From Pelagadaptatus sp034112445 (GTDB lineage Bacteria > Pseudomonadota > Gammaproteobacteria > Pseudomonadales > Cellvibrionaceae): 64,000 nt of DNA. Position 1 is the stretch's first letter. Every line of letters starts with the position of its first letter. The translations under genes and the position numbers were made by a program. The notes below the pieces were generated by a model, which saw only the letters and a list, made by a program, of their open reading frames with translations, was not told the origin of the DNA and did no database searches. The stretch spans positions 1 through 64,000 of the forward strand of contig JAWUVI010000021.1 in NCBI GenBank assembly GCA_034112445.1, given 5' to 3'. Positions 63,001 to 64,000 of the stretch are shown one piece after another.

Positions 63001-64000
63001 GCTGAAAATCAACACTGACACCGGGAATATTACTGAGAGCACTACCCAGATCAAGACCAACAGCGTCTAGTTCTTCAAACAAATTGACGTTAACGCCAAA
63101 TTCTAACAAGCGGTTATTAAGGGTGATATTTAAGATATTACGGTCGGTAACGCTGGCAGTTTCATTTAGAACTAAGTTGCCATCAGCGTCGGCCACAATA
63201 GTGTTTCCGTTCACCAAAAAGTCGCCAGTGCTCTCATCCTTAGAGATATTAATAATTACTGTTTCAAGTCCGCTTTGTGTTCCCGATAAATAAGCAGCGA
63301 CATAACGGAAAGAAACTTCTTGGCTTTCACCGTTCGCTAAATCTGGAAAATCAGTCGCTGGGTCAATTGAATAGCTGTATGTGCCATCGTCATTGAATAC
63401 CAATGTGCCCGTATTCGGCCCTTCTAGACCATCAAATAAGCTGTAAGAGTTGGGAGCTATCGTATCTAAGAGAGCGAATAATTCATCACTGGTAACTACT
63501 TGATCAGCTGGAAGCACTTCTAAAGCTTTTGCGTCAAAGAACGCCTGTAGCGGGGTGATAATTTGATCTTGAATGGCCGCGCTAATAATACTGGAAAAAT
63601 CAACCGTACCGCTTTGCTCGATTGCATCACCATTGGCATCAAAACCAGTGGTTATTTTTTCGTAAAGTTCGCCGAAAGTGGCGTCCATGATTGGCACAGG
63701 CGTATCTAATAGTTCGTCCCAATCGGTGTAATTATCGGCAATTAAATCCACCCATTCTTTGAGTTTTTCAAGGCCGTCAATTAATGAGGTTTGAGCCACT
63801 GTATCAATAGTGATATTGGCTTGCTCTTGGGTATTTGCAGATTGGCCTTCAACGAATTTTTCTACATTGAAATCAGTGGTGACCGTATTAGCGCCACTAG
63901 TAACCGTTATATCACGGGTTATCGCTGTCGCTAGATCTATTGCTGTGCCATCGCCACGGCCCATGTTGTAGGCTAAATCTGTGGTTACTTGTGAAAAGTC
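36056..64000 (-). CDS. Giant repeat-rich RTX-like protein (5' end outside window)
   Basis: At least 9,314 residues, about 1 MDa, with no stop over 27.9 kb; the frame is open at the window edge, so the true N-terminus and any export signal are unseen. From the visible N-terminus: related blocks of several hundred residues with GGSxEDLxxxGYADN signatures (57.7-63 kb), a proline-rich hinge, RTX-like GDD repeats (56.2-57 kb), about eight tandem beta modules ending in PW (53.1-55.6 kb) plus two more (51.2-51.7 kb), two related beta-helix-like modules, a helical region (47.5-50.2 kb), Calx-beta-like and PPC-like domains, GDxW modules, and a C-terminal RTX-like array. Cysteines are rare. Composition (Asp, Gly, Thr, Ser, Asn) is that of a calcium-binding secreted or surface adhesin-like protein. 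It heads a run of export-type genes. No enzymatic domain is recognised. Confidence 0.9.
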   Translation of the reverse strand, partial: DFSQVTTDLAYNMGRGDGTAIDLATAITRDITVTSGANTVTTDFNVEKFVEGQSANTQEQANITIDTVAQTSLIDGLEKLKEWVDLIADNYTDWDELLDTPVPIMDATFGELYEKITTGFDANGDAIEQSGTVDFSSIISAAIQDQIITPLQAFFDAKALEVLPADQVVTSDELFALLDTIAPNSYSLFDGLEGPNTGTLVFNDDGTYSYSIDPATDFPDLANGESQEVSFRYVAAYLSGTQSGLETVIINISKDESTGDFLVNGNTIVADADGNLVLNETASVTDRNILNITLNNRLLEFGVNVNLFEELDAVGLDLGSALSNIPGVSVDFQPRLTNNLSFDFAFGVGPNDEAGEFYVRDAGINFESRISEDDIDVTVDFGLIKGEVVDGSLEMLAQLRLGNSGDLTLSDLDGVVNAFDSVHADYDEAAGTALLDNQLAISMSKGSGFKADLPLAIQVGGMDLSLPTVEDLGGIPDLGGLPPLPTISISTPNFPGLPSLSAPGFPDVPSFGTPSFPSVSVGDIGDFFSDLQFDMPDLSKLFDLSNLSLDDLLAMLQGAFDVLGDIDVLGFEIPGFNVSLDGIFSSLMPKIEVGGLMVPEFDGISDFFSSLIGDIRTSFSSLPELADWLELELNTLFGSLGITPPVIDIDLVFDGWNLGFDWDFDWDFLYELDFDVALTEVEIGELLGLPLDMIDVVFGTSGTLLLDAALDFNFNLDFDVKEFGQAGFAARGPVNPLNYAYLGDDSGIDFTATAAGVDLGAQATIGIFGQEIGLWGVDGEGSIGLQAGANLVDTDAGRYSLVELSELGTDALDITLAGDASFDMPLFFPTETNPAGGSSEDLNADGYADNLMHLGAGFAYESGTFETDYDIIFPQDIFDLKNMGLLSLDNILDMLDNLLNEVMGEEYLAIGTELANLQKEIWSVSAIPAIDFVAEVLDSEGVVITPANYTPTIDALGKQVVKSVRTAEGSITLKLWTMLDGTEYWAQELKASRPDGGIDLSLEIFESELIALSASELEGAYQAVTGEWYVQTGLLYQDIPLVGKSVEDLLGEGATGVGEGIQTILDAARGASDNLYEMVDFLNEELRTLFDLASDIELITAEYANSVLDVDFNINTIYEHSFDLDFSIDDLGLDQWDLPIDDLTEVLSITSDATIDLLAEMGLNLGFGFDLSNVLDPIFYIDENSGFEVLLSATAEDIDLTVGIDLGGTAGALGIVGIPDSLDLVLGMIGKDGHAGLELGFSAGFGAFDASAPDADGHVGYLELHEIVDSFEAEAYGTAELELPLYFPIESMPLGGSIEDLDGNGYADNVLGASAGFTVNPLTGEFTAGYDYSIPEFAFDNATVLAALIGFLDDPALLLGGIEGFFSGIDYVADGIGEIELPLIGGDAFDDLADTLRSIKAGVLGELDASGDYVTDSLGGWLQAQDAANEGVIEGILDEIREALFEGLNGINSKLFSFVVPIYDEYGAEQFDEFGKLITRVPTSPDDIELIFSDTGLITFNLKFGGLLVGDYTYTEINDVAVSLEERGQTYYTLSPEGAYAISYTHDVNETYYSRDTIIEEVGIPIDFSVGIPGINLEVDSEIEVLMDYLMGFGLGIGNVSDNGIEMGVFLDTSGINTAGEEIALDVKAELAQNSKATGTLGFLAMDITNGEMLNGEATNITNDGETGLWGHLGVDITGGDGGRLAAGDILSDIGVSLNANAEAKANLYAQVATSVGDILPSIHTILEYSQELTASFVLGEGASFELGSPEVILHDLTLDIGSVFDSFLGDTFGVISDIVTPLKPLVDLLTMEIDLGITKLQFIDIAYLKLPASVVDTAKKVLNAIADTIDFLDSVEDMSGGINFGSFNLTGGALSGSNQQVDESSAQETATSNPQSSADSSTSDAIAGGGLNATAGPKKFRIPVLEDPMSVLNFVLGKGEVDLFWYDLPDLELEFGYEKTFMVYPGLNLGLGGAIGAYTNFDFGFDTRGISEWMDTGFDMAESWRVFNGFYLDDHGIENTDVDAFEATIKAEIYAKASLGIGGIVEAGVKGGIEAVIGFDLNDMETAFQNDLPIGDGKLYGSELVERITHGPQCLFDVEGQLAVFVEAFLWIGIDMGFSTITLFEAKDRFVEEIIAEFSWECIHDAARDIAYVTSLDSSGNPVAPVITDGKRQHTNGDTLVLDYYGDDSDGAQNYTVEVLPIDGDLTLQKMSENGYINTEFYTRDEEVALRDMLANWRSLDDEVIVVSTGLRAEFFLASQINHVVINGTDHDGSDPDAAAFDRYKLSKLNGRVDTITINAGAGSDIVDIFADTENDGTLDKITIIGGAGDDRINVDSMLLSQSGVYLLTGDAGKDTLKVTGQNAAYGGNSSVPSPGSMTLDGGSGDDTIFGGFGDDIVQGGTGFDVIATYAGDDVIRGGDEVAAVYVDVNGVLRNAEIYQPDGERFGDGTANSLLGYNEFGFPSVFANQANGPFLFDNDLGIFRIAKVGDFKLDTDTGEYITDEGNGTHYYDVASSSFIVNESGDYSATPYDIGGVAVIIRSFHGDVIYGGAGSDVIYGDGGWDQLYGGDPRDSSITSDGGNVIYGGTGNDSIYAGTGAVRAYGDAGDDLIVWEYADITDPNALLEVDGGAGVDTLKATTDDSDSTINITDSGRAIGSGLPNFATLTINGDSLDLNVENIMLDAKGGEDTITVDDLLDTSLLSVDVQLGNEQATMYQIERDSEGNHQVYPANYASLLQKEPKLLRDDAGTLVLDVNGETIVVTDSNGFPILVPTEPETLIDGYQRSSYFYRYDLEEGGTYKFNDDGSPELITKAKTAEDTSLANDKTEQTLWIDDGLDQVTLYLGSNSTADSVTISKGMSATEIEVALATMASIDASQVSVAAGTTGSETNPWVITFTSAVTKLLGYEYSVQAHTGSLLQNNDTRSNNVFYRLDSQTAEYLYDASGEPLLVENTVNADEFVDNKIQLLALASFETNGIIWYGDQGFAIDELGGSKSPINIQAQLNIILAASGNSVTVTGDGTEESPWEFVFTNAAEVIEFVNGGTSVDTTVIYTLTDTLASIESQSNLMRQGFVWPADAAELAFSYGGVAVGSVNAVGLSKEQRASAIASLLGNVSVVIPTLAADPWEITFHEATPSTLSVSVLKAQKSRLQADVVDGDPVDGDPAQTITVLTADETQLWYGDDSLTLTDSMTAAELVAALEAFESLSNANVAVVKSENGDNPLKTDWAITLTPIANPEDTFSKFFFAELEAVDRTVSVNRNVIDNSLQTLSISDTQTVWYGGQGVDINFSGSSISITEALESLTGIDQVKVTGVAGNWLVTLVSADNVNGEYLQLNAASSAAVLTHGKKHETRTADVAERIIGLEAWQSSAYFSYNGEKALIKADMTAAEVEAALEALNGITNVQVARQVTAEDPWSVAWSVAFVEADRTGAGALHSFANVVAVQEMRETVSLNTVTEITTQFLPPEFIIDGTTLNIDPSHPVDLGVSFGSATTDVTTNEAKAVALQSLLSSSSPLSDAAVTYENGQFKIVSAIMGNLLLAINFDLDPQVAEATADSSTSASINIPFGVSSAGFSYDGSAVAAINFTWLSSSATQAEVDAVKASLLSQLSTAFPSVGTIEVQGKGTVLEPWAFVIGSFDSAKTLTAQYSFSDFEAVKQNTVTTFHTIEKLNESGSWVLQTISDSNPQLAVLTTAQSDASADVYISAYQTVEELGPRMKEKDVWAYYKDGVRVEGNEPVDGAVLQKTGETDWFLDPTYVNDDAVDSITIAGSNAEDDSFTVGHLVTGAGTDAQTIYTDVLQVDHHRIDENGIAENRNLSIIVRGIDLDGNADDMSENAPITGNRDNVTIKGDANTNAVDSNGDPVIGGNDIIIAGFLPEDITAIESHEIITAHVVDNLTLVGGAGDDRIVGTQLSVGDNHLGDTIDSGTGSDLVTGGAGVDTFIDGSLEGSGDIDTLLEIRDLNYSLSNSTLHITGIEDRIFPVQVDGVINLETRQVAVDETEVTMALFEEFALYGGASNNSFAINDFTKQAILDGNQGSDTYVITLSGAIAGESSVEVRDSGTNTEETDSVEIWGGGNGLVQADTLHMDVDTASQQVTYTSDVASDAFTLEYHGESTTDILDGSSSAAAIKAALEKLAGIRNVTVTGTGAEDDAWLIDIIDADANSEGKYYKLFSSDKSIADAKVARAYVQRLNADLTDALLAGKPDVDAMFDKPQFALQQFYVRSTHTDPSTVFTLSYDDNDSATTDSHVFTLPTNPNDDVNFTKAENILRKQARIDYLTTELEKLPGINEVSVAGAGTHRDPWRIEIIDGAKDSKGNFSNFTVADNSFISDPMDIADAAATTAPSISLSSPDEFQRVYYNRGAENVEIHGGAGNDTIISDDSMAATFVYGDEGADNFLIGRVIETTEVTLDDGRVIDAVDGTEGITAGVSYNGEFFGGSGDDYFEVNHNIGELKLFGQSGDDTFFLRAHLQADGTELDGSTITAGAGDAENNIEESDKDVLLNYVQNNRVLINGGSGFDTVVLAGTALADVFYVFTDNEGKQFIYGAGLKIEGVSNIERLAILTGGDDDEVYLYGLNAELELLINTGSGDDEVIMGGEQVDFDVTYPESSAIYTVEKKVLETQTDGDADLDFNEIIFKKRALETEQEKEDLFRLFFAKWISSKQEDIDAVKMDSVHWKLLEANLSVVLKLYSQAVERAMDAPVAGTTVWDQVDFSDPTTNVYRELNEAFYGSNQYGDDVDAFEQAMLGNLMTGLSGANGEDFEIGFGLGSTAPTLPDDISYQTLLNLAPDRAVLTAEQLVALENLGDGNGSDWDELLTGSVINEDRDLQAGSSRSLDETFFNEYLRYAVAYSIWGGYIHADQVYNSVDNGNGGAHTGIYDATRQDQWGYDPDLYVDDLNTGQITYPQTVTEYYWDWNWLFDASWESRTYTVNVPLGAIDGGGASEQHWISKDRHSEGQGGNLFRDLISMFYEPEAILPNDSKVNVSQDYISLEVDGEASYRFDDLTQRTVSKILPANYDLARIAGTVRLAGGPGNSDSITLNIKEAAGADLNVGRIDLNLAEYQYNQDISLISYLDDAGNFVSAGTPVLNSSGQPVLDAQGNAVLEFTGLLSDVDHADVQAALERANKQTQFGMLDGLSDASLSDATITLQIDTQEEEFVLSDVLAILRAEITALAPVSDAQQSLVIYLENFAKKGQELIGQLDSSGEKITGSGAFSIDRLNALMIDTDLRDWIESTPSVQSVKDAMQSVYDYVTLASAKNELKDDYTWSGDTNLTVYTRSDIDLSKRIATYEYSQELWDQGLLDDANEWFQKTHTAEEISKYSGLVAGDKNVTSKLAENDLTGDTLRLLSIIYTVGEMTADPTTSVSSSIEAPKGNTIAMEMAYADALAALNTSYYTYSYYGVAANGDPALEGVAINRFNAPVALEDLLEYTADLKDAFGVKYGETEELYLTADNWSAYRAALISAAPSGVDTSGIGTQFTQVNVDKLIRVTQLQNSVAVKATLSDGLILDKNGDSTSDEYSVDITTFQDTAGFYLPETITVNKTTTVDVKVTNDYVEGRKLDTDGLDYTAYDVSYDTIELENSDWSGLWLRGFENATFNVNADDIDDQGNDDPLDDVVTQIHDIDDTVNITEGVDWLDITLNTGGGADVINIISDTVMDNLTVDSGFGADEVNIIANNTFNRVVLDTGSGADQVHVSVQKAENTTIKLGSGGDTLNLSGTGLQASVFAGDGDDDTINVNFDKFNQQTFLNGIGGVLNLYGQEGSDFYNIALAGSGSSIINIDDQSAGDLDAINTLNVFGTDDVDDFLFRPNSINAMQMELDSNGNRVAGSDIERVNYGSDLNGGINVYGRDGDDNFTFDDTSAALTVFGDAGNDNFQVGQVFNSPRDALSGLSPIEPKDIFDTTLVTKGFISNGISFPATLRGGTGEDSFTIYRNTKEISLYGDEDNDTFLIRSFVLVNPDDPQAPFTNINGGQGADFISYALNAPVNISGGDGLDTVTILGTEFGDDFVITDTGVYGAGRFTNFEGIEKLVIDGMEGNDTFFVYSTNENVQLNLVGGLGSDTFEMAGGNDGDAVSVVADDLLGHSGLIENIVTSTDERLDAIKAMISANVMDADEAGVLIRPIAGSLRAYEDEDGTALVDPNSVTTYEVVLTRPPEDVVRISATAVVPTEDEQEAGAKGVALNGNETATTLLFDRSNWFIAQTITVTALEDNYAEGNQSVEIRHSVMEGLTDQDGDDYDRLSLSRMVVQVIDEDSASVVISQNNGSPLVAEDITELNKDSYRVVLSQEPAEDVFVTIAADGTADTDGQLSLSDDDGVTFANSVTLKFTKDNWRDVQTVTFKANADDVVEGTHYGRITHTVTSEDTNYDGFNMGVVDVTIADGDEPTLLLLERVITDMDGIDSTVDDIITSYRLQSDSTTQVAERATTGVLAQGEAITDAAGNLFTGSVGLAEVEELVGNDSMATAQDLSLARWSEAVSDDIELSEDRPHITVNGTGDDSRDYYEFVVKEGPVSFSADIDSGYESGDGIWWQSSLRLLQLIDGEYVPVSITGFGSSTTDSGSTSINDARLSATINTAGIYVLEVDGRTNKSATYGTGVPEGVDYKLHLGLENQEVAEFKFIPAPLLENEAESKLTTGQQVSTDSITGKNTGWYDQPNDNIGTLDGSIDDSMHHLTIEGGGSYYKDNYVIEVTTDMLSGPAGAPNNSPADVGDTGAAGGWRLSSTIDFPASVTDGDVWTVNVSGEEYTVTAGPSSTDISLTTDLFNQLNHASTGLNTQFYGSVNTFFNVTRSADNKSVQISNTEVGFRLDVDHETTVVSSQSSTELQENDFVLSSVSAYGTGQVWALTIGSDTFTYPTDSNPTFTEIANGLIAKVKTDTAPGLGSDYRIEYSGFSNGNELSIVDAGSKSVSLTVTEDEQIQGASSELIQRTFTVGDAGQVSSGQSWTINIDGVTKTYTASFTDVADRPSLADVTADLRSYLSNTLSSDYVVTSIDSTSFSVGLTAIAAASGSGISTATSSASGNGTFASSNSQYQQKLVLDNTVTAANWSVLSGSTVVSSESDGSLALGTIGDNLAGDFGGSYTATYDSNSNTLLIKRTNGAAPNLTLHADVITSASPTTSTVTVYEQSIDVSGLISAGDQWTVTIAGSGVQPYIGTATTDLDAMALAISTHFGSGYDVTASGDELVIVAADEGQIDANLIIKNAEILPAPTWDNTHDRWDKFTLDLNADSSPAIGDVWMVTVNGVAFTHEVTQADIAAVTVAEPINNIVADWLMLQLEAAGLTNNATANGATIVIGDGNQIDDAVISQQRIASAQGLFDLDFGKSFTDTSSYTNDEVISTPVFNTKTVDTFWGSQVVDYLDELTIQQINTTTTYTASYVPYLKIYQGTGESRVLIPNSEIMDLSDELDVGSTDINDPMLLLLFDTAGFYSVEVGYEVNYSRSANVITTSYVYDYELNGDIFDPEAIHLAAYSSTTTSDYNVLYSSTWEQGMTDSYQLNISLDGHGLDEDFVDLKGMTLTMLSGVDAGESSTIAFYDVESDTFTLDRTDIVINKGDRYEITYDVADKYLDYNTSPNWQDDNYFMVLSGAPDADVTVDFAGVETRTYNGDLVFTDAAELDPEVQVILNSGIVSSEVFTSGAAGDWSDIRTIDVQAFNDLVIDGGDVKVFAPGSERVNQIRGPVFINGGEQIGADYKLNNPVMLPLETNLFPEDGLITFVSGNEFSDSNAEHWDPESNEFADGFDPRIENNPYEISIMRNGELLTVVDILGISEDLTTLTLDLPEDMTILPTDSYFIRPVNLNTRVDEAVQVDVLNIYNGNSPADESVTITESRVYGLGMGDDVTIAGTDITGGIHYEGLEILSLDLGHGIDQVIIESTHEGATNITTGKGDDDVLVKTVSGVTSINTEAGDDVITVRSNEQLADEIAALLTIDMGEADLTDGDNIGDILNVDDSGDEVSNELQVRRTSLIGLDMPSLAEKQQLAIRAAGGTFGMNFGVDYGIATMAYGISSDDMAMALNNHFGTLLEMTNMQGITVEREVSASGNLYSITFGGEMSGVNIPQMTVDIDPTTTGLFAADDISVDARITTLRDGSPISVAGNTQILTVDGTSNYQLTVIGIDPEGLGPKELGTTNIDWAEYWLGNEVDDEKALRDALTLILNPNNSNDALPHTNNFGLIKIAEGWLISFQGEHETASLTVAAGDASLETRTNGINYYGVDTLNIDTGSAADVINVQSTNSNTVTNINTHAGEDRIDITSDANGDLSNIGVAHGTLDGINGLLNIDAGADANSLYVSDFDSLVADTATLSNGRMVGMAVADITYTATAGNYNNDLVIWASQGADVIAVTGVYFEDVTGSDVSVTTLYGNEGSDRITSTVTDVISHDVLNTGGDTGARRLDIFGQDGDDTVNASGSTLATRIHGQIGNDLIIGSASDDYLYGGEGVDIILGDEGVVTDNSDGTATPLFADEITSTMAITIQSHSTSVMGNDYIMGNEGDDRIIAGLGNDTVIDSLGSNVVIGDLGTITYNGSVISRIESDVSGNGGADDITVGGTGVNSVIAGFGEDTINASGTNNLIGDNGSIDFDANGLAVLLQTSDITPATASIDTITVTDGNNRVLAGLGDDVVTVDAGTAHVLADNGQIEVVNDVVTRMVSTVETEGGNDQITLTDVTGWIIAGNGEDTVTAGAGSNHIIGDSGEMIWTTAGVIDRLSSTSIVNGANDVITAGHGGNVIIAGQGNDTVTTLDGDDDIFGDNGLIEYTTGVASRLVSIDVDESTTGDDIINAGIGNNRIIAGLDNDQITTSSGNDVVLADSGELIYVDAILTRATSTVTDLGGDDVIDAGEGDNTVIAGQGSDTVDTGTGNDRVIGDNGEINYDSAGVIETIENTDLINGGKDIIRSTGGDNTILAGQGDDTITTTGGDDDIFGDNGIIEYTNGIASRLASTDSDPSTTGDDSIDSGAGKDRIIAGLDDDTVDAGAGDDMVLADSGEMTFQNDVFVEMVTTLPDQGGQDVVHGGDDNDWIMGGGAEDELYGDAGNDIIFGDFGIIGYDQVGQFFADTIDPLKGGADTIDGGEGFDWLLGGHESDLFEANFIEDIALGGYGRFTQTVGGVLISTDPASLELIGATQGQYYSAFAIELDLDWSDVYQVAGEFTTNIHSSNLLLVRVGTGSEGASANDSLQDFLQSLPATAAGEETEDTGESEVSCDVQVVDENGEPIEVELDENGDPIIPEGCVLLDEDGNPIPQEKAEDDATMKVSNVDSDDNSGVSRGAEAILGVISLAAMRRGWQVRQKTQNKQSYSVENSEELMTQKAKEQNLFTWSDGELVRRKTSK
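36059..36450 (-). other. C-terminal tail of the giant protein: acidic repeats, hydrophobic segment, charged end
   Basis: After the repeat domains come three DExGxPI heptads (DENGEPI, DENGDPI, DEDGNPI) between two cysteines, a flexible Asp/Ser segment, then AEAILGVISLAAMRRGW (ending about 46 residues before the stop, 36194-36244) and a charged tail. The order linker, short hydrophobic stretch, arginine pair, hydrophilic tail resembles a sorting or processing signal in outline, but matches no signal family I know. Confidence 0.6.
36790..38590 (-). repeat. C-terminal RTX-like array, ten units of about 58 residues
   Basis: Ten consecutive units each have a DNxxIAGxGxDxV turn, a VIGDNGEI/DDDIFGDNG/VLADSGE strand and a short spacer. 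Units five and eight match closely, as do four and seven, and six and nine, so the higher-order period is three units. The landmark GGTGTATTCAA lies at 37253 and 37775, 522 bases (174 residues) apart. The glycine/aspartate spacing is that of calcium-binding beta-roll repeats. Confidence 0.88.
38690..39010 (-). repeat. RTX-like nonapeptide run
   Basis: GNEGSDRIT, GQDGDDTVN, GQIGNDLIIG and GGEGVDIILGDEG follow each other before the C-terminal array, in the GGxGxDxxx pattern of hemolysin-type calcium-binding repeats. Confidence 0.75.
42200..43990 (-). repeat. Five to six GDxWxVxIxG modules
   Basis: Modules of about 100 residues each begin GDVWTVNVSG, GQVWALTIG, GQSWTINIDG, GDQWTVTIAG and GDVWMVTVNG, then a YT strand, an amphipathic helix (for example ADLRSYL or IANGLIAKV) and a strand of the form xxLxI. 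A sixth, more diverged, unit lies near 42.65-42.93 kb. I do not recognise the family. Confidence 0.75.
44212..44675 (-). other. PPC-like domain in the giant protein
   Basis: The segment from GNDSMATAQDLSL through DYYEFVVKEG and ITINTAG-type AGIYVLEVDGRT resembles the bacterial pre-peptidase C-terminal (PPC) beta-sandwich: an N-terminal NDSxxTAQ motif, a DYYxF strand and a late AGxYxLxV strand. Such domains are common in secreted proteins. Confidence 0.6.
44880..45690 (-). repeat. Two Calx-beta-like repeats
   Basis: Two units (about 45,275-45,690 and 44,880-45,274) share YxVxLxxxPxEDVxxxI, a LxFxxxNWxxxQTxTxxA strand pair, DxxxEGxxxxxIxHxV, and an end VxVxDxDxxxxx. This is the layout of Calx-beta-type calcium-binding domains found in adhesins. 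Confidence 0.75.
45820..46520 (-). repeat. Beta-helix-like module, copy B
   Basis: About 235 residues of GDxGNDxF-type strands including GGTGEDSFTIYRN, KEISLYG, NDTFLIRSF, NISGGDGLDTVTILGT, FGDDFVITDTGVYG and FEGIEKLVIDGMEGNDTF. It is recognisably related, strand by strand, to the module at 50,230-50,980. Confidence 0.8.
50230..50980 (-). repeat. Beta-helix-like module, copy A
   Basis: Same order of elements as copy B: GGSGDDYFEVNHN, GELKLFG, GDDTFFLRAHL, LINGGSGFDTVVLAGT, ADVFYVFTD, IYGAGLKI, NIERLAILTGGDDDEV and INTGSGDDEVIMGG. The two copies lie about 4.4 kb apart. Confidence 0.8.
51160..51740 (-). repeat. Two PW modules
   Basis: Two units with FTLEYHG or FTLSYDD, an amphipathic helix ending in LEKLAGIRNVTVTGTG or LEKLPGINEVSVAGAG, a DAW or DPW strand and IIDADANSEG or IIDGAKDSKG. 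They are the same module type as the 53.1-55.6 kb array. Confidence 0.8.
53105..55580 (-). repeat. About eight tandem PW modules
   Basis: Units of about 80-110 residues, each with a strand such as LWYGDDSLTL or VWYGGQGVDI, a helix of the type TAAELVAALEAF, a strand such as NVAVV, and usually a PW or DW followed by a strand of the type ITFxxA (NPWVITF, SPWEFVF, DPWEITF, TDWAITL, DPWSVAW, EPWAFVI). Spacing and residues vary, so the array is old. No named family is recognised by eye. Confidence 0.78.
54562..54591 (-). repeat. Perfect 15-base tandem duplication in the giant gene
   Basis: CTGGATCACCATCAA (plus strand) is repeated exactly at 54562-54576 and 54577-54591. On the coding strand this gives VDGDP twice, between two PW modules. 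Confidence 0.92.
56220..56935 (-). repeat. RTX-like nonapeptide repeats
   Basis: GGSGDDTIFGGFGDDIVQGG and a later GGAGSDVIYGDGGWDQLYGG plus GGTGNDSIYAGTG give two runs of the GGxGxDxxx calcium-binding pattern, separated by an insert of about 400 bases. Confidence 0.85.
58810..63000 (-). repeat. Large N-terminal block repeats of the giant protein
   Basis: The best pair carries PLFFPTETNPAGGSSEDLNA and PLYFPIESMPLGGSIEDLDG, each followed by GYADN. The matching codons start at 61,451 and 60,074 on the plus strand, a period of 1,377 bases (459 residues). Less clear relatives of the surrounding GxxLxEL and DADGxxGYLELHE-type segments occur near 62,630-62,940 and 58,810-59,200. The E-D-L-(D/N)-x-(D/N)-G-Y motif resembles a calcium-binding loop. 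Confidence 0.7.
62440..62600 (-). repeat. Proline-rich hinge with 11-residue repeats
   Basis: Units of the form PxxPSxxxPxF (PGLPSLSAPGF, PDVPSFGTPSF and a first diverged unit) repeat with an 11-residue, 33-base period. The section is probably extended or flexible and lies near the visible N-terminus. Confidence 0.8.

Noticed and set aside
36100..63300. Many open frames of 60-170 codons on the plus strand opposite the giant gene
   Set aside because: They mirror the coding bias of the repeat-rich gene, lack ribosome-binding sites and have no recognisable domains.

Overview
The window is chromosomal DNA from a Gram-negative gammaproteobacterium. The pepN - DUF2797 - DUF1315 - rhomboid - phosphatase - nadK block, the long-form isocitrate lyase and the AroF-like DAHP synthase look most like the marine Oceanospirillales/Pseudomonadales. 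I infer this from gene families and remembered gene order; no database was searched. Coding density is high, no gene-free stretch exceeds about 300 bases, and I saw no rRNA, tRNA, CRISPR array or insertion sequence.

Positions 1-28.6 kb hold ordinary core genes: the 3' part of aceA with a textbook terminator; a small orphan protein with an ADP-ribosyltransferase-like start; a minus-strand operon running nadK, PPP-type phosphatase, rhomboid protease, DUF1315, DUF2797, pepN; a divergent DUF1853 gene; a three-gene minus-strand set (coiled-coil protein, ACC deaminase/D-cysteine desulfhydrase-like PLP enzyme, double cyclic-nucleotide-binding plus rhodanese protein); an orphan PAS histidine kinase; a flavin reductase-domain protein; trmA; rmuC with DUF2489; a TPR protein; a GGDEF-EAL c-di-GMP enzyme; an AddB-like/AddA-like helicase-nuclease pair; and aroF.

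Positions 28.7-64 kb are the unusual part. All genes read on the minus strand and are closely spaced, so they look like one transcription unit. First comes a giant gene whose 5' end lies beyond the window; its visible part codes for about 9,314 residues. It is followed by a DUF3467 protein, a GAF-domain HlyD-type adaptor, an M50 metalloprotease fused to a HlyD-type adaptor, a SecA-like ATPase lacking the C-terminal third of SecA, and a periplasmic HlyD/MFP adaptor with a signal peptide. The giant protein is a mosaic of repeats: four related blocks of several hundred residues, several sets of beta-rich modules, Calx-beta-like and PPC-like domains, RTX-like glycine/aspartate repeats and a C-terminal RTX-like array with a three-unit higher-order period. 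It ends in an acidic linker, a short hydrophobic segment, two arginines and a charged tail.

The best candidate for an undescribed system is this locus. I infer a dedicated route that exports, and perhaps processes or anchors, an approximately 1 MDa surface or secreted protein, with a SecA-like motor and membrane-protease/adaptor fusions where a type I system would have an ABC transporter. No ABC transporter or TolC-like outer-membrane protein is visible here, but either could lie upstream of the giant gene, outside the window.

A smaller recurring signal is exact or near-exact 15-bp tandem duplication at four separate places (three in frame inside genes, one intergenic).
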